A DNA stretch of 64,000 bases from Eucommia ulmoides (GCA_016647705.1 CM028330.1:47830397-47894396), one strand, 5' to 3'. Numbered from the stretch's first letter, positions 24,792-37,851 are shown. Notes: generated by a model not told the origin, from the letters alone. Translations and numbers: made by a program.

Positions 24792-26198
24792 TGATAGGTG
24801 TGATTTACCTATTTATTTTCGAACAGAACATTGTTAGTTTTTTAGTATGTTTTATTATGTTTTAATACATTTTTATGTATTTTTGTGTAAATTAGGTGTG
24901 GGGGGGGGGGGGGGGGAGGTAAAAAGGCATGAAAACGGATCATAAATAATCAAATCGGATCAAGAACGGTAGAAGAATGATGGCAAAACAAACATAAGGG
25001 TATAATTCTGAAAACCAAACCACCGCTGCGGTGTCCAGTTACCGTCGCGACGGTCAATATGCAGAGAGGGCCTAAAACTGCTGGAAGCTCACCGCCGAGG
25101 TGGTGAAACAACAGTAAGGTCTTTGATCCCACTGCCGAGGTTGTGGCTTAACCGACATACCCACTACTGCTGCGGCGATCACTCTGCACAGTTGTTAGAT
25201 ATTGTTTTAGATATTTTGCTTCCTATTTATGCCTCTCTCCTCTCTCCTTCTCTAACCCCCGACCATAGGAGACCCCTTAGGGTTCCTAATATTTTGAGAG
25301 TATTTTGGGGTATGCTCAACTAATTCCGAAGGAGAAGAACACGTTGCGAAGAAGGAAAAGCGATCGTTGAATGGTTTTAGCGCTAAATCTTTGGACTACG
25401 ACTAAGTTTTCTTCGTTTCTTCTTTATTTTCTTAACTTTGGTAGGTTGTTGAGCATGTTTAGCTCGGTTTTCATTGTATAAATGGTTATGACCATAAGTT
25501 AAATGGATTTTGTTTAGGGATTAATATAAATTATGAAATAGTTGTTTGTTTGAGTTTGTGTTTCGTTAATGGTCATTCTTTGCTATTTTGATTGTGTTTA
25601 CCGTTATTCTTTGATTATATGCTTGTTTAGATATATAGAGAATACGAGGTTTGATACTCGAGAGAGGTAACCCTAAATTCGGACTAGGGTAAACACAATG
25701 CGACGATCTAATAACCCAGGAGAGAGTTAGAAAGTATGCAATCAATGACGTTAGGGCAAGAATCATGTGACCTAGTGTCGTTAAGACGTTGAGGGTGACT
25801 TTTTCATTGACGCGAAGTCGTATACTCACTCGTCTTACACTCGGGAGAAGTGTCGAGTGAGTTTACGATACAGATATTGTCGGATAGGTCGAACGCCGTT
25901 ATTGTAAACTAAATAAGACCAAACACGTTTTTTTAAGCAAAGTTAATCCCTAGGCAATATTTTCCCTAAACATCTCAATATAATATTAGTGTAGTTAGAT
26001 TAATTAACTTAGTATTAGTATAATTAATTATAAACTTTATTTTTATTGCCTTAATAAAGTTAGGTTATGACAATCGCGGTACTCGATAATAATCTCAACC
26101 AATCCCTGTGGATACGATAACCCCTACTCCTTCCCATCTATACTAAAACTTGACCCATACAGTTGCGGTGAAAGTGGCAATGTGAAATTTTGCCACCA
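24792..26198 (+). repeat. 3' LTR of the gypsy element
   Basis: This is the 1407-bp partner of the LTR at 18892. It contains a G homopolymer near 24900-24917. It is followed at once by the target duplication CTATA. Confidence 0.9.
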
Positions 26199-27034
26199 CT
26201 ATACCACCATCGAACAACATCATATCCATAGATGTGGTCCGAATTGGAAAATAAAATAGAGTAATCAACTTCTCCATTGGATAGATCAAGGATTTAGATC
26301 TGGAAATTTCTATAAATTATCCTCCCCAGATTTACAAATCATTGAATTTGATCATTAAGCACAAAGGAACAAGATCATTATCGCCACTTAGGGTTTCCGA
26401 AATGTTATTCAAATTTGGAAATAATCAACTAACCGCGATGAATTCATCTTAATCTTTGACTTCTTTATCATTCTCAGTGTCCAATTTTTTGATCATTTGG
26501 TACATAAATTTCAATCTAAAGGATCTTTTGCTCTTCCGGAGTTGCTCGAGGAGAAAAGTGCCAGTTTAGTTGCATTACATACCAAATAGGGCTGCAAGGG
26601 AGGAGATAAGAAAGATGGTACTATTTGGAATTGGAAAGAAAGAGAAAGAGGGACACAGGGTTGGCGTTGGAAGGTGGTCAGCGTCAAGGTTAGCAGTGGA
26701 AGGTGGTCGGCGTCGTGGTTAGTGATGGAAGTTGGTGGCCATCAGCGTTGGGGTGGATTAGGCAATGGAATTCCGGAAGATGAAGTTAAAAAAAAAGTTT
26801 TTCCTAAAAGGCATAAACGTAATTGCATATAAACATTTTTTCAATTTTTTTTATTCAAATCAAGTTGAGGACAAAAGAGTTACTTTAATTTTTATTTTAT
26901 TTTTTTCCGGTAAGGGATTCCTGTTATAATTTTGATATATAAGGTGGTGTCGGTGGAATTTTAAAAAACATTAGGGAGTGTCAAATTCTATTAAATAGGG
27001 TACATGAAAACTTATGTTTTTTTAGATCTTTGTA

Positions 27035-27497
27035 AACCTTACAAACCATCTATCCTAATTGAATTCTATTTTTTTCCATCTCTCCTAATTTCCAAGGCGG
27101 CTTTATGCCTTTCACGGCCATCAGTCCTCATTTTGGAAATTTGGACCCCTTACTTACATGTCATAACTCTAATTCTCAAAAAATTATATTTTCTCTCAAC
27201 CCATAAATCGACTATGATAATCGAGTTCAATTTTTCCCACGTGTTCTAATGGGTAATTTGGCACTACCCCTCAAGTTTCACGACCATCGATCCTTGTTTG
27301 GGAAATTTGGACCTTGGATCCCATTTTCATAACTCCAAGCTTATGATTTATAAATTTTTCACAACTTACAAACCATCTATCCTAATCGAGTTTATTTTTC
27401 TCATGACCTAATGGTCAAGGTGGAACTACCCCTTGAGTGTTGCAGCCATAAGGCCCCATTTGGGAAATTTGAACTCCATACTCCGTTTTCATAACTC
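27035..27497. repeat. Tandem repeat, about 165-bp unit, nearly 3 copies
   Basis: The phrase TTTGGGAAATTTGGACC (or a variant) recurs at about 27131, 27298 and 27461, and ACAAACCATCTATCCTAAT recurs at about 27043 and 27365, giving a period near 163-166 bp. Each unit also contains a CATAACTC word. The array ends abruptly at the integrase part of the gypsy fossil on its right. Confidence 0.75.
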
Positions 27498-30400
27498 TAT
27501 CGGAAACAATAGTCTTAGGCATACCATGCAACCTAACCATTTCCTTGAAGAACAAATCAACAACATGTGATGCATTATCGATTTTATGACATGGGATAAA
27601 ATGAGACATCTTAAAAAACCTATCAACAACCACATATATAGAATATCAACCTCTTTTTGACCAAGGTACTAACATAAAATCCATAGAAGTATCAATCCAA
27701 GGTTCACTAGGTATAGACAAAGGAGTATAGGAACCATAAGGCTTAACCTTAACCTTAGCTTGTCTACAAACAATACATTTTTCACAAATTGTCTCCACTT
27801 CACGTTTCATATGAAACCAGAAGAAGTGTTCATGCAAAACATCTAAAGTCTTTGATATGCCAAAATGCTCCATTAAACCACCCCCATGAGCTTCTCTAAC
27901 AAGCAAGTCACACAATGAACATTTAAGCACACATAATTTATTTTCTCTGAACAAAAACCTATTATGCCTAAAGAACTTGTCAAACGTTACTTTCTCACAT
28001 GCATTAAATACATAACCAAAATCAGAATTATCAACATACAAATCCTTAATGTATTCAAAACCATGCAATTTTGCATGTAAAGTAGAAAGTAAGGCTCACC
28101 TTCGAGATAATGCATACGCCACAACGTTTTCCTTACCTTGCCTGCACTTGAACACATAAGGAAATGTTTTAATAAACTCCACCCACTTGGCATGTCGCTT
28201 ATTCAACTTCTATTTTTCACTAAAGTAAGTAAGGGGATGCCCTTCCTGTATCAGAACAACTCCAATACATATTCTTAAAGCATCACATTCAATTTCCAAA
28301 GTTTTTGTGATGTTAAGTAAAGCTAACAGATGTGCATCAATCAATCTATATTTAATCAAATTAAATGCATTTTCTTACTCATCACCGCACCAAAACCTAC
28401 ATTCTTCTTGATAACTTCAGTTAAAGGTGAGGCTACGCTACTAAAATCTTTCACAAACCTTCTATAAATGTGAGCCAACCCATAGAAACTTCTTACTTGT
28501 CCCACACTTTTAGGTTTGGCCACTCCTTGAATGTTTTCAATCTACCTCAATTCTCTTAGTACTAACAACAAAACCAAGAAATACAAGACTATAAGTGCAA
28601 AAGGTGCACTTTTTGAGGTTAACAAACAACTTTTCTTTTCTTAAAACATCTAAAACAAATTTTAAATATTCATTATGCTCATCTAAGTTCTTAATATAAA
28701 TCAGAATATCATGAAAGTATACAACTACAAATTTCCCAATAAAACACATAAAACATGGTTCATTAATCTCATGAACATACTAGGTGCATTGGTTAACCCA
28801 AAAGGCATAACCAACCATTCATATAAATCATATTTTGTTTTGAATGCAATTTGCTACTCATCACATTCCCTCATCCTAATATGATAATATCCACTTTTAA
28901 GATAAATTCTAGTAATTCTAGTAAACACACAAGAACTTTTCAATTCATCAAGCATATCATCTTAGGTGCAAGCAATACGGGAACCGCACAAGGACTCATG
29001 CTTTCATGTACATAACCCTTCTCCATAAGCTCACTAACTTATCTTTGAAGCTCTTTTGTTTCCTTGGGATTGCTCTCCTATATACCGGTTTATTTGTAAT
29101 GGATGCTCCAGATACGAAATCAATATGATGCTCAATTTTCCTTATTGGTGGCAAACCATTAGGCACTTCTTCAGGAAATACATCATCAAAATACTGTAAA
29201 AGAGAAACAACAACACTAGGAAGAGAGAAGTTAAGATTGTTAGTGGTAAAACAAGCCTCTTAGTACAAAAGTACAATCAAAGATTGGTTTGAGAACAAAG
29301 TATTTTTTTTTCTCAATCTCTCTCGCATAAAAACTCACTTGTTTCCTCTCTTCTTTTCTCTCACTTTTTGATTTTTTTTCTCTCTTACTCTATTTTTTTT
29401 CTCTCACTTTCATTTTTCTTTTTACTCTCTATTTTTAACTTCAATTGATCATCATACACTTGCCTTGGCGTTAATGGTACAAGAGTAATTGGTTTCTTAT
29501 TAAGTACAAAAAGGTATCTATTGGTACAACCATTATGAGTTACTTGCTAATCAAATTGCCATGGTCTTCCCAACAGGATATGTCCTGCATGCATTGGCAC
29601 CACATCACACAAGACCTCATCTTTATACTTTCCAATCAAGAACGATACAAGCATCTACTTATGCACTTTAATTTCTCCACAATCATTTAACCATTGTAAC
29701 GTATATGGCCTAGGATATTTTAAAGTTGGAAAATTTAATTTCTCCACCAAACTAGTGCTATCCACATTTGTGCAATTGCCCTCCTATCAATAATCAAGCT
29801 ACATACCTTATCATTAATATGACATCTAGTATGAAAGATGTTTTCTTGTTGTATCATCTCATCTTCCTTAACTTTTGCACTAAGAGCTCTTCTTTCAACC
29901 AAAACCTCTCCATCAACCGAGTCTTCAACATCACGCGTATCCTCCAAAGGTAGCATCGAATTATCATCTATCTCATCATTGGTCTCAGTACCTCCATCAT
30001 CCTTCATAAGCATCACTCTCTAGTTTGGCCATTGGGATACAATATAATCTGTTCCCAAACACTTAAATTATTCAATTTATATATTTTTGGAAGGTTGGGA
30101 ATTGGCCTTACCTTGGTTCGGTGTACCTCCAGCTTTGTGAATTTTGGAAGGTTCAGTCTTGGGCTGAAAATTAGGCTTCTCATCCCTCTTGTTCCAATTT
30201 AGTTTTCCAAGAAGAAAAAGTACTCAATTGTTTCCCAACTCATGTGGAACCCTTACGCTTCAATTGTTACTCCACTTTAATGGCCACGTACACCATGTCA
30301 TTTAACTCAACATAATGCTACAAATCCACGACATTTGCGATGTCATGATTTAGCACGATTAGAAATCTAGCCATAATTGATTCTCGATCCTCTTCCACAT

Positions 30401-30560
30401 TGGCTCGAAACATGGATATCTCTTTGTTTATGTAGTAGTCTTCCACACTTCTAGACCTGCCCACGTACCTTAGCATTAAGCCAAGGACAAGGTTTAACGT
30501 AGTTCACTAGATGATTTTTTCATGGCAAAACATATACCTGGATTATAATTTTGAAGAATT
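27498..30560 (-). mobile_element. Ty3/gypsy chromovirus-type gag-pol fossil, broken
   Basis: Read right to left on the minus strand: a gag fragment (about 30250-30560), a protease region with an FHTRC..NDKVCSLIID phrase (about 29790-29860), reverse transcriptase (about 28400-29200, including a VNLKKCTF phrase near 28610), RNase H (about 28130-28260), the integrase zinc-binding region (about 27750-27900) and the start of the integrase core (to about 27500). The domain order RT-RNase H-integrase is that of Ty3/gypsy, and the wording is closest to plant chromoviruses. No LTR was found at either end. It has many breaks, clearly more than ten, and is old. Confidence 0.88.
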
Positions 30561-31299
30561 TCCAGTCTGCGTTGGCAGGTAATGAAGAGGTCTATTTGAG
30601 ATCCTTGCATGTGGACAAGATAACACTTCTAAAATAAAATCTTAGTTTGAGAAAAATTGGTTACCTTTGATGGCTCGCAATTTTATTCCCCCTTCTTCTG
30701 TCATAGACACTCAACTGAAATTGTTTTGTCCCGGGGTAATTCGGTGAGATTCTTTTATTAGAATTTAGAAACTTTGCTTTCCAACTCTGGGGCATGGCCT
30801 AACATGCCTCGGGGTGATTTCAATGAGACTTTTTTTTTTTTTAGAATTTGAAGACTTCGCTTGTTAACTCAGGGAGGGCCCAACATGCCTCATCAAGGTC
30901 TCATTGCCTTGTTCGACTATATTCTTGTCTTTTCAATTTTCTAGGTGCTTTGATGCTTGGGGTTCAAATAATTCTGCATGCTCTGTGTTTTCTCAAGTTC
31001 TGCGAAACTAATTTAGTCCAAAAAAAGAGAAAAATGTTGAAAAATACTAAAACGAGTACCTTCAATGCTTGATATGATTTTCTGTAAGAATTTGAGTCGG
31101 ATTGTAGAAGAATATGGTTCCAATATACTTTCAGACCACACCCAATTTTTCCTTTCACAAATTCTGATTCCATTTAAATTCATCAAGTTCTGATATGGAG
31201 AAACGTCGTACGCCCACCAAATTAGCTCTAAGCAGAAACCTTAAGGGAACAAATCTATTTTTTTTCCAAATCTCTTCTATATTTGCACCAACGCTTTTT
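30561..31299. other. Repeat-like filler between two gypsy fossils
   Basis: A phrase of about 80-100 bp (CGGGGT.ATT..G.TGAGA, then AACTTTGCTT, then ACATGCCTC) is repeated in diverged form at about 30735-30810 and 30810-30895. Nothing coding is recognised. Confidence 0.4.
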
Positions 31300-34200
31300 A
31301 CTCGGTTAGCGGTTTGACTATTTTACCATTTTTTTCGCTATTTTTTTCTTTTTTTTAAAAAAAAATTGATGATTGAGCTTGCATTGGTTTAGAAGCAACC
31401 GAGCTTAGAAATCAACTTGGTCTCCTTTGCGAATCGTGACCCTAAACCCTGAGGATTCATCATAGAAGAAGTAAATCTAGTGTCCAACAATGTTGGTTGA
31501 TGGTGACAAATCCTCATTTTTATTTTGCTTTATCTATTTCAGCTATGATCTTTGTCGAAAGGTTGAACATCGATATTAAATTTGAGAACCTCTTCATAGC
31601 AATTATTGATCTAGGTGGTTGTGTTCCATTTTCACCATTGGGTTCGACAACAGGCAAGTCAATACGTTTACACATGATTTTTAGCTGATCATCAAAGGAC
31701 CAATAGAGACAACTTAATTAGCTTGCAGTAGTATATCAAAACATGTTCAGGGCAATAGATGTTAATCTTGAATTTCGAATCCTCCGATACTCTTGAATTG
31801 CTACCAGATCTGTTCAGATGTCTTTTGGATCTCACCATTATTTGATAGAACATAATCTTCCTTTGTTTCTATTCCCTTTAGATTGTGCTCTAGCTCTATA
31901 TTGAAACCATACACTTTACATCATCACTCAATCACATCACATATAATATATGCATACAATTTTGGGTTCTTGAAAGAGTAAAATTCAAATATTATACCAT
32001 AGTTTGGATGAAACAGCATTGCATTTATCGAAATTCAAAAATTCATTACGGAGAAAATAATTTTCCATCCAAAAGACCAACGGGATGGAAAGGTGAGTAC
32101 GTAAAAATGTTCCAATTTTATCAAAACACCTAGCAAATTGAAAATGAACAAGGATCCTTGTTTTTCTAGCCTTTAGATTTCTCAAATTGGGCGTCAGGCA
32201 TGCTAATTGCTCCCATCTCAGCTAACGTTTTGGTAAAGATTGACTTCACTACTCTTCGAAGGTGCATGCTCGGGTAGTGGATTCAGTTGGCTATTTGGCG
32301 TAGATGCCTCAGTATTTTTATTGGAGAATGTGATGGGTCCCGTCCATATGAACTCTCGAATTTTGTATTTTAGTTTGAAGCACTGTTCTGTCGTATGTCC
32401 CCTAGTTCTAGAATAGTACTCACTGAAAGCATTTAAAGTAGCTCATTTACTCCATGGTTTAGGCTTATAGAATGGAATAAGTGTCAGTATCTCTTGCTTC
32501 AAATAGTTTCGGTACAGCTCAGTGATAGGGACTGAAAGGTCTTGTGGTTCCTTTTCATTGTTTCAAAAGTTTTCCCTAGTTCAACGTGGTGGATAACTCA
32601 GGTGGTATTGGGTTCCTGGCATTAGAGAGTGGTTAGGAATTTGAGGTGGAAGGTTTTGGTTTGGTTGATATGAGAGCGTATGGTAAGTGGGTGTTTGGTA
32701 GGCTTGGGGGGTAGTATCGGGGAGTATGGTTTTGGTAAGGAGAAGTACGTTCCAATAGTAATGTGGATGGATTTGGGAATATGGCAGGTTCTGGGGGTAA
32801 TTTTGGCTTTGGCAATTTTGAAGAAAATGGTTACGATATTGGTTATTTTGATTGGGGTAGTTATGATGATGGAAAGCTTGGGGTTATTTTAGTGAATGGT
32901 TCGTGGGGAGAAAATGACGATGGCTACCTCATTATCTTTTCTTTTTGGTGTTGCTGACCTTTTTGTCGGATTGGGCGAGACCCCTTCAATCTTTCCATTC
33001 CTGATTTATTCTCCTATCACCTTGACTTGTTTGATCGCGTCGCTAAAGGAAGCCACTGCTATATTCGAAAGACCCTGATAGAATGATGGCGTCTGAATTA
33101 ATTTGAATATTTCTAATTGATCCTCCTCATTCCGTCTAGGGATGACTTTGGCAACCTCCTCCCTTTTGCGGGCGGTGTGCCTTCGAAAGGTCTCATCATT
33201 TTCGTTTAGTATCGGTACAGGGCATTATGATATAGCATCGCATCCTTATTGTACACATACTGCTCACAAAAAGCCTCTTCTAGGTCCTCAAAAGTCTTAA
33301 TCAACAACAAATCAAGAGTCACGTACCAGCGAAGGGCCAGTCTTTTTAACGATCGACGAAACATCTTTAGGCAAAGATCTTCATTCCGATCATGGACTCT
33401 TATTTACTCCTTGTAGATGTTGACATTTCTTTCTGGGGTCTAGTACTATCATATTTCTAGAACTCCGAAACTACGAAGTTTTCTGGATATGCTATTTGGG
33501 GTAGTGCTAACAGCTTCTTGTACATCGCTTTTCTGGAGGACTTTTCAAAATTTCCATAGTTCTCTTTGATTCCTCCATTTCAAGAACCCAAGACCCCGGG
33601 GGGGGGGGGGGGGGGGGGGGGGAGGAGGGGTGGTCCATTTTATTTTTTCCTATTTTCGATTTCGATGGTCGAGGCTGATTGATTAGCATTCAGATCATTG
33701 GATGGAGCAATGACTCTTTTCGAGTAAATGAAGATCTCCTATGCAGAAGGGGCCGGGACTTTGGGTGAGGCTTGATAGACATGCTCCTAGCTGGGATATG
33801 TTAACGCTCCATAAGCGAAGGGATAAGGGCTCATCTAAGGCTTATAGTAGACCGACCCTGAGAAGTATGGGCTAGTAGGATTCAGATTCGACACTGAATT
33901 CTTCATCCTGGAACTTGGAAGATTTCTATTCGGCAATTCAGAATTGAGCAGAGTCATGGGAGTTCCACTGGACGGAGGAAAATGCACCTCCTGAGGTCGT
34001 TGGCTTAACTCATTGACTTTTTCCATCAGCATGTTGATGGTTTCTTGCATCCGTGTAATCTAGGACGTATGGGGAGATTCGGGATTGCCTTCAGATGACA
34101 TCTTGGAATGATTCTGAGCCTGACTGCGAGTGAAGATAGAACTTCGAATGGGAGGAACCGGAATTGCTTTTCTGGGACCAATTTTCTTGTCTTGTTCTTC

Positions 34201-37200
34201 TTTTACAATAAGCCCATTCATTAGTCCACGTGGATCTTAGGTAGCCTTTAAACCCATTTGAGTTCAAAGTTTTCAATTTTGATAATGACCGATCAAACAA
34301 TTGGTCGGTATTGGAAACTTTGAATTCCTTTAGTTTTTAAGACTCCCTAAAGCATCATCAATCCATCAAATATTAAACCCCTTTCCATGTCTTGCACCAT
34401 AGAATCTCGTGGGGACAATATGGGTACAAGACACTATACTTGTGTTGGAGGGTCTACAATAATATGGGAGATAGATAACATACATGTACTAAAAAAAGAA
34501 AAAGAAAAAACACATCACAACCTATTCACAAAGTAGAAGGAAATGGTAACAAAATGAAATATAACATTCAAACTTGGATTAGTTAGACTTATTTGGATAT
34601 ATTAGGCTCAACCATTTAATTATCCCTAGCGGAATCGCCACCTGGTGCCTCGTGATTTTCTGTCAGGAAAACATATGAAATAATAATGCGTAAAATGATA
34701 AGGGTTTTTAAAAGCGCTGGTTTTCTAAAAAAAAGTACTTAGGCCATTTAAAAAATAAGGAGTCGTCACCTAGCATTAGATTTAAATGGTGTGCTAGGTC
34801 ACTGAATTTTTAGAAAAATAAATTTAATAGGCCTAAATAAAATTGACTCCAAAAATACAGTCGAATAAAAGATTCATTTAAAGAGGTCGGGGGTTAGTTA
34901 CGCTCGGAGAAGGTGTTAGGTATCTCAAAATGCCCATCCGAAAACGATACCTTATGTTCAATTAGTTTAAATCCGAATTTTTTATTTTTATTTTGAAACT
35001 CTTTTTCTTCTTATGAAAATCTTTTGGTGTTTTCTGAATTAGAATAGAGAATTTTTTGGCAATTTTTGGAATGTTTTCTTGGTATGACTTCTTATAAAAT
35101 ATTAAAGGAGTTTACAAGGATGGTCCCCCAGAAATGGTTTTATGTATGTTTTCGAGGGACTTTTTGTTATTTAAATGGAAAAACTAAAATAAGTGAAAAA
35201 GTAAGAAGGCATGAATGTGAATGCAAATGATAATATTAAACTAGTGTGATATGAATCTATTTAATTTATGCAAAAATGTATGTAATGATCTAAAAAACAA
35301 GTTGTAAGATTTTTATGCAAGAATAATCTTAGTTTAAATGAGCCAATGCAAATGGTATGAATACAAGAATAAATCAAGGAAACAATATGAATTAACATAA
35401 TTATGCGTGGCAAAGATTTAATTATCTAATATATATATGTGAAAAGTGAAAATGGTGTATGTGTTGTATACTAAACGAGAAAAAGTAGCATGATTATGAA
35501 ATCTAGAATAACCTATTGTGATGAAATGTAAAAAGTGTCCTAAGCATGTCATCTAAATGATACAAGAAGTAATATGTTAGATGTTGTGAGATGTTACGAT
35601 ACTTACTACATGGATGCAATGGATGTCTATTTTTTGGTTTGCCCAATTAATTCAAGGAAATTGTGATTTGAAATTCTCTTAAATCCTATGGAGATGAAAT
35701 CGAGAGAAGATTGGGGTAACAAGTTTGTTAGAATTAATCTTTCCAAACCTTAGGCGGAATCCCACAAAAAGGTTTACTGGGAAAAGAGATTTCTTTAAAC
35801 CGATCGTTTATAAATTCCACTTTATTTGGGGAATTGAAACGAGGTCATGGAAAATTCTCCATCGATTTATCGAATCGTTGAACTCATCCTTAGATTTGTA
35901 AGGATTAATTCTTATGAACTAATTTTTTTATTTTATTTTTTTGGTTTTGGATTTTTTATTTTTTAGGGTTTTTATAAACAATGACAAATAAAAAAATAAA
36001 GAAAAAATAGAAAAAGAAGGAATTACACATCCTTCACCTAACGCTCGGGGATTAAGTTCAAACACGAGGAAACTCGTCCGGACATTTTCATCGATACATC
36101 GGACAAATTATTTTTAGTTTTTTTTTTTAAATTTTTTTTTTTAATTGCAACAAAATAAAGGATGACATAAAAATAAAAAATAAAAAACAGTGGAATAAAA
36201 AAAGAAAGTGTCCTCATCCAATGCTCAGAGGTTCAATTTGAGAATGAAAAACCTCGTCCTGACATTTTTATCGAGTCATCAGATTATTTGTTACATATAT
36301 AAGATTGTGGGAATTTAGAGTATGATAAGAAAATAATGAAGAAAATAAAATAAAAAAATATACCTGCTCTGACCAAGATTCTCGATGCTTGGATTTTTTT
36401 CTTTCTCGCAGAAGACCTCCCTACTAGGTTATTGCTGAGAATCACTCCCTAGGAGAGTTTTTCCTTCAATTTCTAAATGAATAAATTAAGAGGAGGAGGA
36501 TCCTATTTATAAGTAAAGATTGGGATTGAAAAACACTAGGAAACCCTAAAAATCAGGTGTAGCGGCCTAAAGCCCAGTTCAAATTGGATAGGGTAATGGA
36601 AAATTCGAAAAAATACGAAAAAAGAAATTTTGGATCTTGGGGCATGTGAAAACACGCCATATTTCCCCTTTATTCGGTTGATCAGGCTGCGGGCCCCGTA
36701 CTACCTCACTCTCTCTCTTACAGCTGACTAAGCGAGGGGCTCACGCCTCTCTTTCTCTCTTGCGGCTGACTATGCAGGACCTGCCCTTCTCTCTCTCTTT
36801 CTCTTGGTTGACTAGATGGAACCACCACCACCTCTATCTCTATCTTTTCTTTCTTTTTTTTTCTCTCTCTCTAGGCTGACCAACCGGCCCACCCATCTCT
36901 CTTTCTTTCTTCCACCTCTCTCATTCACTCTCTTTCTCTCTCCGATCTACTCTCTCTTTCTCTTTCTCTTTTTTTCTTCTCTCTCTCTCTTTTATCTATT
37001 TTTATTCATTTTTACCTTCTTTCTAAATTTTCTTTTTTTTTTTTTTTTTTTTTGTTTTTCCCTTTTTTTTTTTGTTTTTTTTTTTCTATTTTCTATTTTC
37101 TTTCTTTTTTCTATATTTTTGTATTCTTTCAAATAAAATAAAATGAAATAAAATAAAAGGTGAATTTTAAAATAAAATAAAAAAATTACGGAGATGGTCA
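31300..37200 (-). mobile_element. Tat/Ogre-like Ty3/gypsy fossil: gag plus 5' LTR
   Basis: On the minus strand an LTR-like region (about 37200 down to 34643) ends in CACCA. A primer site follows two bases later: TGGCGATTCCGCTAGGGA (plus-strand positions 34623-34640), of the type seen in Tat/Ogre elements. Downstream lies a gag region (about 34300 to 32200), with the retrotransposon-gag core recognisable around 33430-33180 (a LALRWYVTLD phrase). Pol is not recognisable to the left. The LTR holds a long CT-rich tract (about 36690-37130) and repeated CTCGTCC..GACATTTT..ATCGA words. A homologous LTR lies inverted at 62281-63251. It is broken many times, and its left limit is approximate. Confidence 0.7.
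34623..34640 (-). other. Primer-binding site of the Tat-like element
   Basis: On the minus strand it reads TGGCGATTCCGCTAGGGA, directly after the LTR end. The primer type is common to Tat/Ogre elements. The exact tRNA was not checked. Confidence 0.6.
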
Positions 37201-37299
37201 TCACCAAAAAATACTCAATATACACAAGAAATTCGTACATCCTATTACCGAAATCCACAAAAATGCGCAAAATAAACATGAAATTCAAATTTCTATGCA

Positions 37300-37814
37300 C
37301 AAAAATTCACAAAATGAGACGAATTACAAAGAATCTTACATGACGATAATTGACAAAACGACGATGACAAGGAGGAGGCGTGGACCAACAATAGGAAGTA
37401 GTGACAATGGTGAAGAGTAGATAATGATGAAGTGACGACGACGGTGAAGAGGTATAGACCAACACTAGAGACGAAGATAGCGAGTGGACGATGATAAAGC
37501 GACAGCGACGACGACAATGTGGAGAAGGTGTAGAGTAGCAGAAACAACGACGATGACGAGGAGACATGGAAGACGACAATGACGACAACGAGAGAGTAAA
37601 GCAGCTAAGGCTGAGAATGAAATTTCAAATTCCCCTAAGGATGAATTTTCAAATAACGTGTGGTTTGGAAGGAATTAGAAATGACTCTTGTCCCCCTATT
37701 TATCAAATGAATGTATTTTATAATTCCCTCCTGACAATATCCAAACAAGAAATTTACTAAAGAGAAATTGTAAAATCTTTTAAACAAATGAAATCCCTCC
37801 ACCAAATCAAAACC
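37300..37814 (-). mobile_element. PIF/Harbinger-like end, truncated
   Basis: Read on the minus strand from 37814, the block starts GGTTTTGATTTGGTGGAGGG, preceded by TAA (TTA at 37815-37817 on the plus strand). It continues with TTGTTTGGATAT and GGAGGGAATT words, and then a GAC/TCG-rich patch (about 37330-37600). This is the same layout as the left end of the Harbinger element at 8451. The other end is missing, apparently cut off by the Tat-like LTR next to it. Confidence 0.45.
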
Positions 37815-37851
37815 TTATATATTCAACCATTTCTAAGTGGCCATACATCTC

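Larger units (their letters stand above)
18892..26198 (+). mobile_element. Ty3/gypsy element, gag only, non-autonomous
   Basis: The element has two LTRs of about 1.4 kb (18892-20297 and 24792-26198), each starting TGATAGGTGTGATTTACC and ending GCCACCA. It is flanked by the 5-bp target duplication CTATA (18887-18891 and 26199-26203). After the first LTR comes a primer site resembling TGGCGTCGTTTCCGGGGA (from 20304), the type matched to aspartate tRNA in Athila-like elements. A G-rich purine tract (GAGTTTGGGGG) precedes the second LTR. The interior has a gag-like region (about 20710-21500) with the acidic EAYWLLEDM-type phrase found in Athila/Tat gags, and then a long non-coding 3' part. No pol domain is recognisable, so it resembles the gag-only TR-GAG class. 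A second LTR-type insertion sits within it (21592-23077). The gag is broken at several points. The LTRs differ at roughly one base in ten, which suggests an age of some millions of years. Confidence 0.9.
18360..26985. repeat. Non-autonomous DNA element split by a gypsy insertion (tentative)
   Basis: The sequences on either side of the gypsy element (18360-18886 and 26204-26985) read as two halves of one 1.3-kb unit. Both edges are AT-rich with ACTCCC/GGGAGT and AAATTTT words facing inward, and the centre is GC-richer. The right edge, inverted, begins TTTGACACTCCCTAATG and resembles the edge of the element at 55715-56972 (GAAATCAACACTCCCTAAAC). It may be a Mutator-like miniature element. Clean inverted repeats were not established. 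Confidence 0.3.

Noticed and set aside
27035-27497. The repeat array as a CRISPR
   Set aside because: The genome is a plant's, the unit is about 165 bp and the copies are diverged along their whole length with no repeat/spacer alternation.
36816-37136. A 106-codon Phe/Leu/Ser-rich frame resembling a membrane protein
   Set aside because: It is the translation of a CT-rich tract in the Tat-like LTR. The apparent membrane segments are an artefact of T-rich codons.
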